Source: Hordeum vulgare subsp. vulgare
Taxonomy: Eukaryota; Streptophyta; Magnoliopsida; Poales; Poaceae
NCBI RefSeq assembly: GCF_904849725.1
Contig: NC_058520.1
Span: 532,756,083 to 532,820,082, forward strand
Length of the DNA stretch: 64,000 nucleotides
Direction of reading: 5' to 3'
Shown one piece after another: positions 1 to 12,884 of the stretch. The translations under genes were made by a program, and so were the position numbers. Positions within the stretch are counted from its first letter, which is position 1; each line of letters opens with the position of its first letter. The notes beneath the pieces are model-generated. The model saw only the letters and a program-made list of their open reading frames with translations. It had not been told where the DNA came from and ran no database searches.

Positions 1-799
1 AAAGTTTCGGGCTCATTGGTAGTGTACTGGAAGTGCCGGGAGGGGTGTCGGGGACCATCAGGAGGGGTGTCACGCCTCAAGGGGTCTCATGGGCTATGGG
101 AGGAGATAAACCAGCCCAGAGTGGGCTGGAATAAGTTCCCACTAAGGCTCGTAAGGTTTGAGAAGGAAAAAACACAAGGTGAAAAGAGTTTCCAAGTGGG
201 AAGGTGGAATCCTACTCCAAGTAGGATTGGAGTAGGACTCCTCCACCTCCAATTTCGGCCAAACCTTTAGGTTTTGAGGCTGCCTCCTCCCCTCCCTCCC
301 TCCTATATATAGTGGGTTTTTAGGGCTGATTTGAGACAACTTTTGCCACGGCAGCCCGACCACATACCTCCACGGTTTTTCCTCTAGATCGCGTTTTTGC
401 GGAGCTCGGGCGGAGCCCTGCTGAGATTAGATCACCACCAACCTCCGGAGCGCCGTCACGCTGCCGGAGAACTCATCTACCTCCCTGTCTCTCTTGCTGG
501 ATCAAGAAGGCCGAGATCATCGTCGAGCTGTACGTGTGCTGAACGCGGAGGTGCCGTCCGTTCGGCACTAGATCGGAGCGGATCGTGGGACGGATCGCGA
601 GACGGTTCGTGGGACAGTTCGCGGGGCGGATCGAGGGACGTGAGGACGTTCCACTACATCAAGCGCATTTCTTAACGCTTCTGCTGTGCGATCTACAAGG
701 TACGTAGATCGGAAATCCCCTCTCGTAGATGGACATCACCATGATAGGACTTCGTGCGCGTAGGAAATTTATTTGTTTCCCATGCGACGTTCCCCAACA
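1..799 (+). mobile_element. 3' part of a BARE/WIS/Angela-type Ty1/copia LTR
   Basis: The stretch reads as the downstream part of a Triticeae BARE-1/WIS/Angela long terminal repeat. A TATA box lies at about 304-311, followed by a transcribed leader (R-U5), and it ends in the family-typical terminus GCGACGTTCCCCAACA at 799. The rest of the LTR lies left of the window, so a solo LTR and a complete element cannot be told apart. Similarity was recognised from memory of the family, not by alignment. The short open frames here (for example 397-675) lie in the LTR leader and are not genes. Confidence 0.85.
304..311 (+). promoter_or_regulatory. TATA box of the copia LTR
   Basis: CCTATATATAGTGGG sits where BARE-type LTRs carry their promoter TATA. 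It points right, into the LTR leader. The first host gene starts about 1.6 kb downstream, so read-through from this LTR is possible but not shown. Confidence 0.6.
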
Positions 800-1536
800 G
801 ATCTCACCAGATGATGAGTTCCTGCCGGAGGAGGGGATACGATGAGGGTTAGGCGCCTCTATCTGGCCATAAGGAGTCGCCGTTGCCGCGTCATAACCTC
901 GGAGTTCCCCGTGTGAACCATGGAGGCCCGCCTCCACCTGCAAGTACTTCGCTCCGCCACGCCTTATCCGCGTGTCGCCGCCGTTCTGCATCGAGCAGAC
1001 GCATCATCCCAAGTCGCTGTAACTGTCGCATTGATTTGATCCAGAAGATGTGCTCGAGCGCCGAAACGGGGGCAGCAAGCGGGCAGAGGTACGACCGCGG
1101 AGGCGGGTGGGTTGAGATCGACAGCAGTGGTGGTTGAGGTCGGCCGCGACGGCGAGTGGTGTGGCAGCGGCCTGTGCACAGGCCAGGGTGGACCAGGGTC
1201 GACGCGATGCGCTCGAGCGCCGCAACGGGGGCAGTGAGCGGGGAGAGGTACAACCACGGAGGCGGGTGGGTTGAGATCGGCAGCGGTGGCGGTTGAGGTC
1301 GGCCGCGACGGCGAGTGGTGTGGCGGCGGCCTGGGCACAGGCCAGGGTGGCCCAGGGTCGATGGGAGGAGGCGATGCGTACGGGTATAATTTTTGCAGCG
1401 AATCTTTTTTTCCTTTTGCGTTGCAGATAAATGATGGAGCGCGGATTGAATAATAAAAATTACAGGGTTTTTTATTTTATAAAAATGCTTCGGTGGGTTT
1501 TCCGACGGAAGCAATAGCCTCTTTATTATTAGGGGT
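800..1536 (-). mobile_element. Helitron fragment (5' end at about 1536, minus strand)
   Basis: Read on the minus strand from about 1536, the sequence starts CCCCTAATAATAAAG and continues with a T/A-rich leader. This matches the 5' start of the Helitron-like element at 25690. It then enters GC-rich DNA with a tandem duplication (1052-1369). No CTAG 3' terminus is present; the fragment abuts the end of the copia LTR at 799. The minus-strand open frame of about 248 codons across 891-1637 lacks any recognisable domain and follows the GC-rich repeat. Confidence 0.5.
1052..1369. repeat. Tandem duplication, 159-bp unit, two copies
   Basis: GCTCGAGCGCCG begins at 1052 and recurs at 1211. The two units align along their whole length with scattered substitutions. 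The unit is GC-rich and includes a motif reading GGCGGGTGGGTTGAGATCG. It lies inside the putative Helitron fragment. Confidence 0.8.
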
Positions 1537-1894
1537 ATAAATATTAGGTAAAGATAAAGATAAAGATATAGATTTGTGTGAAATCCACTTTTGTTTCCGC
1601 ACTCACCCAAAGGCCATATCGGCCCGGTGAACCCCAAACACTGATCTCCTCACAATTTGCTACGGGGTACCGGCCCAGTTACTCACCTACCCCTAAAAAA
1701 AAGCGTGCTTCTGTTCCTAACCCCGCCGCCGCCGCCCTCCTCCTCCGTCAGCCTCGCCCCGGAGCAGCGCGTCATTGGCGGCGGAGGCCGTGTAAACCCA
1801 TAAAGGTCAGTTCACCACGACCCACCACTCCCTCCTCCTCTCTGCTCCAGACCAAGTCTTGACCGTATTGGGTTGGGGGTTCACCGGGCCCGTG
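1537..1894 (+). other. Spacer and presumed 5' UTR/promoter of the PPR gene
   Basis: About 360 bp between the Helitron fragment and the PPR start codon. It holds an imperfect GATAAA run at about 1551-1568 and CT-rich sequence near 1710-1850 typical of a plant 5' UTR. No convincing TATA box was identified. Confidence 0.4.
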
Positions 1895-3370
1895 ATGGCG
1901 ACGGCGACGAGGAGATCAGTAACGGCCCTTAGCCTGAGCCAGAGCGCCCTCGCGCCAAGCTTGATGCCTGGCCGCCGCCGAATCCTCCGCGCTCTGTGCT
2001 CCGGCGCGTGGCAGGAGGGGGAGTCCGAGGCGGCGCTGCGCGACGTCGTGTGCTTCGGCTCCGGGAGCCTGGACGAGGTGGGGAGCAGGCTGGATCGCCT
2101 GAGCCTGGCCATATCGCCCGCCCTGGTGAGGAGGGTGGTCGACTCGTGTAGCGAGAGTAGTGATTCGGGCAGGAGGCTGCTGCGGTTCCTGTCATGGTGC
2201 CGCTCCAAGATCCCCGCCGGATTGGGGGATGAGGAGCACGACAGGGCGATTGCGGTGCTTGCACGGATGGGTGACCTCACGGCAATGAAAATTGCTGTCG
2301 GAGACGGGGAGAAGGATGGGAGGAGGATGGCCCCGGAGACGTTCACCACTGTGGTCGAGGCTCTTGTCAAGGCAGGGAAGGAGGATGAGGCTGTTAGGTT
2401 GTTCAGAGGCTTGGAGAGGCAGAAATTGCTGCCCCAGAAAGTATCGGGTGCTGGAGGGGAAGGCATATGGTGCAGCAGCCTTGCCATGGTCCAGACATTG
2501 TGCATGAAGGGCTATGCCCGCGAGGCACAGGGTGTTGTGTGGCACCACAAGAGCGAGCTCTCAGCTGAGCCCATGGTCAGCATCGTTCAGCGTAGCCTCC
2601 TGCACGGATGGTGCGTCCATGGAAATGCAAAGGAAGCTCGGAGAGTCCTTGATGATATCAAGTCCTCAGGCTGCCCATTGGGGTTGCCGTCGTTCAACGA
2701 TTTTCTAAACTGCGTGTGCCATAGAAACCTCAAGTTTAATCCTTCTGCGCTTGTTTCTGAGGCCATGGATATCTTAGCTGAGATGAGGTCCTATGGTGTC
2801 ACCCCTGATTCGTCCAGCTTCAACATCTTACTGTCTTGTTTGGGACGAGCAAGAAGAGTGAAAGAAGCATACAGAATCCTCTATTTGATGAGGGAAGGAG
2901 AAGAAGGGTGCTCACCTGACTGGGTTAGCTACTATCTTGTAGTTAAGGTCCTCTATTTGACTGATAGAATTATCAGAGGGAAAAGGCTTGTAGAAGATAT
3001 GCTTGAAAGTGGGGTGCTTCCGACAGCAAAGTTTTTCCATGGCCTCATTGGCATCCTTTGTGGAACAGAGAAAGTCGATCATGCTCTTGACATGTTCAAA
3101 ATTATGAAGAGTTGTGAGTTAGTGGACACTCATACATATGATCTGCTTATAGAGAAGCTTTCTAGGAATGGTAGATTCGAGGTTGCAAAGGAGTTATGGG
3201 ATGATGCTACTAAGAATGACATTCTGTTAGACTGCTCAGAGGATCTGTTGGATCCCCTGAAGACAGAAGTATTCAGACCAGTTCGTCCTGCACAAAGACA
3301 GACCTCTCGGAACTGTAAGAGCTTGATCCGAACTAAGAAGGGTACTGCGGCTGGAGCAATAAATAAGTAG
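1895..3370 (+). CDS. Pentatricopeptide repeat (PPR) protein, predicted mitochondrial, intronless
   Basis: PPR proteins bind organelle RNA in a sequence-specific way and act in its processing or translation. The frame is a single exon of 491 codons from the ATG at 1895; an in-frame ATG at 1859 would add 12 residues, but MATATRRSVTAL is the better start because it opens an Arg/Ser/Ala-rich, acid-poor presequence typical of mitochondrial import. Helix-pair repeats of the P class follow from about residue 130 to 430, with signatures such as TFTTVVEALVKAGKEDEAVRLF, SSFNILLSCLGRARRVKEAY and HTYDLLIEKLSRNGRFEVAK. The C-terminal tail is basic and no DYW or E domain is seen. The order and tail resemble the Arabidopsis At5g61370 family (from memory). 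The gene ends about 480 bp before PRPK, same strand. No break is seen. Confidence 0.9.
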   Translation: MATATRRSVTALSLSQSALAPSLMPGRRRILRALCSGAWQEGESEAALRDVVCFGSGSLDEVGSRLDRLSLAISPALVRRVVDSCSESSDSGRRLLRFLSWCRSKIPAGLGDEEHDRAIAVLARMGDLTAMKIAVGDGEKDGRRMAPETFTTVVEALVKAGKEDEAVRLFRGLERQKLLPQKVSGAGGEGIWCSSLAMVQTLCMKGYAREAQGVVWHHKSELSAEPMVSIVQRSLLHGWCVHGNAKEARRVLDDIKSSGCPLGLPSFNDFLNCVCHRNLKFNPSALVSEAMDILAEMRSYGVTPDSSSFNILLSCLGRARRVKEAYRILYLMREGEEGCSPDWVSYYLVVKVLYLTDRIIRGKRLVEDMLESGVLPTAKFFHGLIGILCGTEKVDHALDMFKIMKSCELVDTHTYDLLIEKLSRNGRFEVAKELWDDATKNDILLDCSEDLLDPLKTEVFRPVRPAQRQTSRNCKSLIRTKKGTAAGAINK

Positions 3371-3847
3371 GATACTCTGTCCCAGGACAAAGCAGGTAGT
3401 CTATGTACTATGGGACTAGTCAACTTATCGGAGCATATTTGCTTCTAACCTTTGGTTTGGAACTATGTGATGATGACCCTTGTTTTAGATGCTACTTAGT
3501 AAACTCAGTTAATCAGTTGTCAAATCTTTCCTGAAACTTGCATGTAATTACCCTATTTTATATGGAGTCCGTTCCATGACTACTGTTTTAATAAAGTCAA
3601 GTGAACTTACTATAATTCAGTGAAGCTGTTACTTTTGCTTTTAGTATTTTATTGCCATTCTGCCCATGATAGTAGTTTGCAAAAATGACTGGCACTCTGG
3701 CAGTATTGTATAGCAACTGTCCTCCGCATGTCGAAGTTCTCTACCATAACGTATACAGTTATGATTAGTTTTTTTTTGTTTGCTGACTTTTCCCCCTTAT
3801 CTTTATTGTCATTGTTACAGTTCTGTTTTAAGCGCACATTGAACTTT
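3371..3847 (+). other. Spacer between the PPR and PRPK genes
   Basis: AT-rich, about 480 bp. It must contain the PPR 3' UTR and the PRPK promoter and 5' UTR. AATAAAGT at about 3590 is a possible polyadenylation signal. No other feature is seen. Confidence 0.5.
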
Positions 3848-7000
<3,153 letters not shown>

Positions 7001-7715
7001 AACTTGACCCGGAGTTACTGAATGCTACAAATTTGAACCTGCAACACCATCCATTGTGTTAGTTTGCACTCATAGCGACTCAGCGGAATTGGCTCTTGTA
7101 GAATTGAAATGGACGTCAAGTGAATCATTTGTAAAAGTACTTGTTGTACTTCCGTTAGGAATCATATACTGTATCTCCTAACTCTTTAACTCTACTTTGT
7201 TGGATGGTCGTTTTGTATTGAGAGAGGCATGCGGTGAAATGTGAATCGAAGCAATTTATTAAAATTATTACAACTAGCGTGTTCTCTGCATTAGCATAAG
7301 TTTAAACGAAACTCAGAACTCTGTACTGCCAGATCACTATGCGCCAAGCTATGACCGCATCACGTTTACGCAAGAGAAAAAAATCAGCATCACTTCAAAT
7401 ATCTTTTAGGATTAGCAAATCACTTCATCAATTTTTTTCTAGGCAAATCACTTCATCAATTGTTTTTTTTAGGCAAATCAATTCATCTATTGGTAAAAGC
7501 TTAAAGGTTACATGACTGGCATTGAGGTCCACAACCACTGTTTCTACTTTCTAGTGGAGCCCGAAACTACTGGTGTCTGGGAGAAAGACCCAATTCAGGA
7601 TACTTCACTAATCCGGCGGCCCATGTGAGGTCACAGGGAGCCAACTCACCGTTCTCGCATGAGATCAAAGATCATAAGAACTCATTTATTTTCTACACTT
7701 TTATTCATGAGTTTA
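7001..7715 (+). other. PRPK 3' UTR and AT-rich spacer
   Basis: No gene seen. The first 250 bp should be the PRPK 3' UTR. At about 7406-7490 a unit of about 30 bp with core AGGCAAATCACTTCATCAAT occurs three times in tandem with T-runs between. Confidence 0.5.
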
Positions 7716-8375
7716 GGGTGTGTTTGGTTTGAGGACCGAAAGTCATGGAATGTCATGGTTCCGTCCCGAAGTCATGGGTTGGTTCCATCCTTGTGTTCAG
7801 TTGATGATAAAAAAAGTCATGGGTTGGTTCCGTCCCGGTGTTTAGTTGGAGAGATGAAATGAGAAGAATCTGATACCACTCACCTCTTCGATATAAATGG
7901 TGAGATTACATATCTGAACAAATAGAGTTATTTGCATTTAACAAGCCTATAATTTAAATTTTCAGCAACATTTTCTTTCTATTTTCAACACCTGCAAATA
8001 AAAATATATGATCCTGAGTACATATCAAATATTTACGAAAATTAATCACGAAAATGAAAAAATAACCACGAAAAAAATTAATCACAAAAACGAGAAAAAA
8101 TAATCACAAAAAAATAACCACGAAAACTTTTGTTCGGGTGCGGGGGTGAACGCGGTGAGAATTGCTTGGTTATTTCTTTTTTTCTTTGCTTTCTCGGACG
8201 AATAACGAGTCGATTCCTCCAAATCGGTGGAATCACTTGGTGAAGCATCTGGAGGGAATATTCCCTGCATGCGAATGACCCAATTCCGATTCCTAACCCA
8301 ACTAAACACGAGAACGGCTGCTAGGGATGGAACCAACCCGTCCGATTCCACCTCATCCTGAAACCAAACACATCC
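7716..8375. mobile_element. MITE-like DNA element with GGGTGTGTTTGGTT termini
   Basis: The left end GGGTGTGTTTGGTTTGAGGA and the complement of the right end (GGATGTGTTTGGTTTCAGGA) form imperfect terminal inverted repeats. The flanks are TTA and TAA, close to the TWA duplications of PIF/Harbinger elements. No transposase frame is present. Length is about 660 bp. The interior repeats AGTCATGG(GT)TTGGTTCC. Confidence 0.6.
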
Positions 8376-8452
8376 TAAGGAGCTCGGATTTCGAGACTTA
8401 TAATTCAACGAAGCATGTTATTAGACTTGAGGTTGGCCGTCACGTGTGGTTA

Positions 8453-8727
8453 GAGCAAGTACAATAAGGTACAGTCAGCAGGCTGTAAGGATTAAAATAC
8501 TATATTTTTGATGAGTTGGATGAGAGAGAAGAGGAGAGAGAAGGGAAACGGGCTCTTCGTGAAGAGCCAGCTCTAGCACGTGCTCCTAGGTGCTTTGTGA
8601 GAATGAATAGTGGGCCATATATGATAAAAGTAATACTCTTTTATAGCTAACTGTTGTACGAGCTAGCTATAAGATAGACTATAAGATGGCTTATAGTCAA
8701 CAGTTGGCTATACTATTAACCATGCTC
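8453..8727. mobile_element. Tourist/Harbinger-like MITE, TTA target duplication
   Basis: The element starts GAGCAAGTACAATA and ends TATTAACCATGCTC, imperfect inverted repeats, flanked on both sides by TTA (8450-8452 and 8728-8730). Length 275 bp, non-coding. The interior has the AGAGGAGAGAG and GCTATAAG tracts common in grass MITEs. Confidence 0.65.
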
Positions 8728-8935
8728 TTAGGCAATCCCTGTGATGTTGCATTTATTTCTGTAAACATTAACCCCAGTTAAATAAAGCTTCACAAGATTG
8801 TCTTAAAAAAAAACTCACCGTCCTCGCGGCTCGCCTAACGTCTGGTTCCACACGACTCTTTTAGTACAACCCGCCTAGCGAGGAAGGAGCGCGGCGCTGA
8901 GCTGGGGTGGCCACCGTTTCAACTCAAGTATAGTA

Positions 8936-9095
8936 CTCCCTCCGTTCCTAAATATATGTCTTTTTACAGATTGTAGTAATGAACTACATACGAAGCAAAA
9001 TGAGTGAATCTACAGTGTAAAATATGTCTATATACATCCGTATGTAGTCTTTTAATGAAATCTCTAAAACTATTTATATTTAAAAACGGAGGAAG
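8936..9095. mobile_element. Stowaway MITE, TA target duplication
   Basis: CTCCCTCCGTTCCTAAATAT at the left and its imperfect complement ending AACGGAGGAAG at the right, flanked by TA. 160 bp, non-coding, in the usual Thalos-like size range. Confidence 0.85.
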
Positions 9096-9099
9096 TATT

Positions 9100-9622
9100 T
9101 GTTTTTGTCAATTTAATATCTGATATGCAGTCCGTGTGCCTACAACGATATTAATTTTTTGTTACGAAGAAGGGTCCATCACAGTGGCTTGCCATTGGAT
9201 CTTTCAGGTGTTGCCCAGGCGTTGCCTTACAGCTTGGGCTAGCGCACCCCAACCAAATCAATTCAAGTTTTACTTTAATTTTGAACTTGTTTAGTTAAAT
9301 CTGCTCTAATTAGCAGTAGTAGAAAGACCAGTGATTTGTTTAGCTGATGAAAAACAGTATAAACTCTGGCATTAAACTTCGATTAGCTTAATTTAAAACC
9401 GTAATTTCACCCAAATATCTGGTCAAGTTTATTCTAAAATAAGTTTTTTGGTTTTTAAATCTCTCCAAGATTTGACATCAAATCACACCCAGATTTTGGA
9501 GATGGATGATGAAACTCGACAAAACTTGGTGGGGACTTTTCCGAAATCCGATATATTTCTGCCCCGTCCTCTGCCCCATTCCCCAAAACCCAACCAAACC
9601 CCTCCCTCCTCGCCTCCCCACC
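9100..9622 (+). other. Upstream region of the RAD52-like gene
   Basis: About 520 bp of AT-rich sequence turning C-rich (CCCCATTCCCCAAAACCC) just before the start codon, as expected for a promoter and 5' UTR. No sure TATA box was assigned. Confidence 0.4.
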
Positions 9623-11341
9623 ATGGCTCCCGGTGCCCTAGCCCGCCTCGTCATCGGCCGCCGCGCAGCGTCCCCGCTCCTGGCGCGCCCCTTCGCCGCG
9701 AAGGCCCGCGCGTCGCAGCGGCCGAAGGAGCCGGAGCCCCTGTCGGAGGAGGACGACGACTTCACCAGCGGCGGGGAAGCCGCCCCCATCCCCACCGAGG
9801 GCATCAGCAAGCCGCTCGCCGGTATCCTCAAGGAGCTCGGGAAGAAGGTTCCCGAGTCCCTCCTGAAGACGCGTCTCGAGGACAACGGATTCGCCCTCAA
9901 GTACATCCCATGGTGAGCCTCCTCCGTCCCCAGTGATCGTTCGCCGGACTCTAGCTTTTAGTGTGCGGTGCGATTTAGGTCTGGTTAATTTGGGGGTTCC
10001 TGCTTGCTTCTAGAATGACTTCCGTATATGCAGATTTATTTATGTATTAGCATTATTAGGTTATGTTGAGCACTATCCTTTCCTCCGTGGTTTGTGTTAT
10101 TCGATATGGAATTGCATCTAAGATCAACTCAAAGTGTTTCTTTACACCTGTAGTTATGTTCCCAATGTTGCAGTTGGTGATTTTCTGCTAAAATCAATTT
10201 GGATGCGGATGAAAGCCTAGTTAGGACGAAGTCCATCAGATAAACTTTGGTTTACTGAATTGATTTTGGGTCTATATTAATGCGCAGTGGCTATTGTTGT
10301 CACTCGAATGTGTTCTCGGGCAGTAGAAATTCAAGAGAACTGTTATGCATAGCACAATGCCTTTCAGTTTATGGGCAGATAACTGTATTAATATAACCGG
10401 AGAGCATTTCCTATCAGATAAATTAACTGAACTCGCATCTTTTGGTGTTTGTTTGCCCTCCTGAGAACCTTAGAACCCTGCTTGGAAGACTAATTTAAAC
10501 CTGCCATTTTTCTGCTTATTGTTTGAAATTGCTTCAGTTCACATGATCATGAAGATACATGCTGTATATGTATTTTGAATCTTGGTGTACTTGTGACCTC
10601 ACTTTTTAATTTTTTATGCCTTCTGCAGGCACCTTGCTAACAAAGTCCTGAATGCACACGCTCCAGGTAAATTTCTGGACATATTATATCTATATGTCCT
10701 TTCTAGCATTGCTTAATTTTTTGTAACCCTTTGCAGAATGGTCTGGGGAGGTTCGCAACATTGTCTACTCATCTGATGGGAAATCTGTATCTGTTGTCTA
10801 TCGTGTGACCCTCTATGGAACTGATGCAGAGGTACCCTTCTTTGCCTGGGAGTTATATTTGGTTCAGTTTGCTGGATCTAGTTTTGGTTTACACTGATCT
10901 TGTGTACTCAGTTTTTGAGTCTGTAAGTTCTTTGATCATGAACCATGCATGCTTGAAAAGTATAAAGGGATCATATGGTTTGTACGTGGAGTGACGAAGT
11001 GAGCGGCCTAGCTATCACTCAATGTTCCATTGTTGACACAAACTCAACTCTTTGTTTTTGCATTACATAAGCTGATAGTTCAAGTGTTCTACATTCCAGT
11101 TGGGACAGATTCTTTTGATAAACTGCTGTAAATGTGCATGTTTTTTTCTCAGTAATGGCTATATCTGATGTATTTTTTTGGATATGCTTATCTTTAGATC
11201 TACAGAGAGGCTACTGGAACTGCTTCTGTTGAGGATAAAGGCTATGGAGATCCCGTTCAGAAGGCTGAAGGAATGGCTTTTCGCCGAGCTTGTGCCCGCC
11301 TTGGTCTTGGACTTCATCTCTATCATGAAGATATGTCATAG
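9623..11341 (+). CDS. RAD52-like organellar DNA-binding/repair protein (ODB1/RAD52-1 type)
   Basis: Plant RAD52-like proteins bind and anneal single-stranded DNA in organelles; ODB1 of Arabidopsis acts in mitochondrial homologous recombination repair and nad5 splicing (established for the family). Coding exons: 9623-9912, 10629-10666, 10737-10831 and 11198-11341, with GT-AG introns in phase, giving 188 residues. The ATG at 9623 opens a basic presequence (MAPGALARLVIGRRAA) that fits mitochondrial or dual targeting. After an acidic linker comes the conserved core: LKYIPWHLANKVLNAHAPEW, VVYRVTLYGTDAEIYREATG, then DPVQKAEGMAFRRACARLGL and the C-terminal HLYHEDMS. Length and exon pattern fit the family and no defect is seen. 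A chloroplast paralogue (RAD52-2) exists in plants, so the organelle is inferred. Confidence 0.92.
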
Positions 11342-11648
11342 ATGCTTACTGATTATTGTTTGTGGTCTGGGCTTCTGCTTCATGTCTCTTAGTACGCAGA
11401 CACTTGTCGTTCAGTAGGCTACCCTTTTGTGTTGAACATGATATGAATGTGCTGGCATATAAAATTTAGTATTCTAGGTTGTCGTGTGCGTGACTAATGT
11501 AAGCTACTAAGTTGGTTGCTGTTCTGAATGGCATGGTTATTATGAACCAGCAAGTTTCATCATCTAAATTTCTTTCCCCACCAATTTTCATGAAAGCTTG
11601 ATTTCCATGTTTTCTGATAATACTATTTATCTGGATATTCATTTACGT
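11342..11648 (+). other. 3' UTR/downstream region of the RAD52-like gene
   Basis: AT-rich with no coding signal. It ends at the 9-bp target duplication of the following MITE. Confidence 0.4.
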
Positions 11649-11657
11649 GCTAGCAGG

Positions 11658-12068
11658 CGGTAATCCATCTTTGAGCCTGGGCTCATATGAGCCCGGTGAA
11701 CAGTACGGCGGTTTGGACTACAAAAAATGTTCGCAAAAATTCAATTTTTTTTATGGTGCAAGATGCTCCTATGCATGAACTCCCTGCAAAATTTTATGAA
11801 GTTTGGACATTCGAGGAGCTCGCGGCAAAAAAGACAATCAGGCATGAATAGTGCGATTTTCAAAAGTTTCTCGCACATCCGAAATTTGTCTTTTTTACCG
11901 TGAGCTCATCAAATGTCCAAACTTCACAAAATTTTGCAGGGAGTTCACACATAGAAGCATCTTGCACCACAAAAAAAATTAAATTGTTTTGAACATTTTT
12001 TGTATCCCAAACCGCCGTACTGTTCATGACCGGGTTCATCTGAGCCCGGGAGCCAAAACGCCGTGTCC
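11658..12068. mobile_element. Mutator-like hairpin MITE with 9-bp target duplication
   Basis: A 411-bp palindromic element whose arms (about 11672-11850 and 11885-12055) are near-complete inverted repeats. Both carry GAACAGTACGGCGGTTTGG or its complement close to the ends. It is flanked by a perfect 9-bp direct repeat GCTAGCAGG (11649-11657 and 12069-12077), the duplication size of Mutator-like elements. No coding capacity. The transcript could fold into a long hairpin. Confidence 0.8.
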
Positions 12069-12311
12069 GCTAGCAGGTTGCTTGTTGAGGGGATACATTG
12101 TACACACTGCCTTATGGCACTGATACCATATGTTGTATTTGCCATCTGGTCAAAGTGTTCTAAAGCTTATATTTTCTTTGATCTTGTATTATGAACTGGT
12201 GGCTCTTTTCCCCCTTCAAACTAAAATAAGAATCCTTTCATGATATAACATGAAGCCATTCTGGGCCATGCTGTGTGGCTAGTGAATAGTCTAAATACCA
12301 TTGGAATGTTA

Positions 12312-12582
12312 GGGCATGTACAATGGTTTTATCTTAAAAATGCCACATAGGATAAATGATGAGGTGGAGGAGAGAGAAATCATAAGAAGAGACTTGTCTT
12401 CTCTTATTTAAGAGAAGACAAGAGATGATTTCTTAGCACAATATGTCTCACCACGTTTTTAGGAATAACTAGTTATTGAAGATAAGCCTAAGAGATGACC
12501 CGTTGTAGACATGTTTTTTTGTCATCTCTAAATTACATGCAAGATTTAAGATAAAACTATCCTATCAACTATTGTACATGCC
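12312..12582. mobile_element. Tourist/Harbinger-like MITE
   Basis: Left end GGGCATGTACAATGGTTTTA, and the complement of the right end GGCATGTACAATAGTTGATA, form terminal inverted repeats. TTA lies on the left and TTTA on the right. About 270 bp, with an internal palindrome around AAGAGAAGACAAG. Confidence 0.7.
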
Positions 12583-12722
12583 TTTATTGTAAACAGTTTG
12601 TTCTTGTCATCTTAACATATAACTGCAGAATGTCTCAACTACCACTGTAACGGGTTGCTAAGAATATAGTTACTATAAGCTGTTTTCTGTCATCGTCATA
12701 GAACTGCAGCATTTGACATGTA

Positions 12723-12882
12723 CTCCCTCCGTTCCTAAATATAAGTCTTTTTAGACATTTCAATAGAGGACTACATAGGGAGCAAAATGAATGAATCCAT
12801 ACTTTAAAATATGTCTATATACATCCGTATGTAGTTCAATAGTGAAATGTCTAGAAAGACTTATATTTAGGAACGGAGGGAG
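12723..12882. mobile_element. Stowaway MITE, TA target duplication
   Basis: Near-perfect terminal inverted repeats starting CTCCCTCCGTTCCTAAATAT, flanked by TA (12721-12722 and 12883-12884). 160 bp. It closely resembles the copy at 8936-9095, including the central ATATGTCTATATACATCC. Confidence 0.9.
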
Positions 12883-12884
12883 TA

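Noticed and set aside
891..1637. 248-codon minus-strand open frame
   Set aside because: It follows the GC-rich tandem duplication and has Leu-Tyr repeats from an AGATAA run. No domain, no introns, in a transposon fragment.
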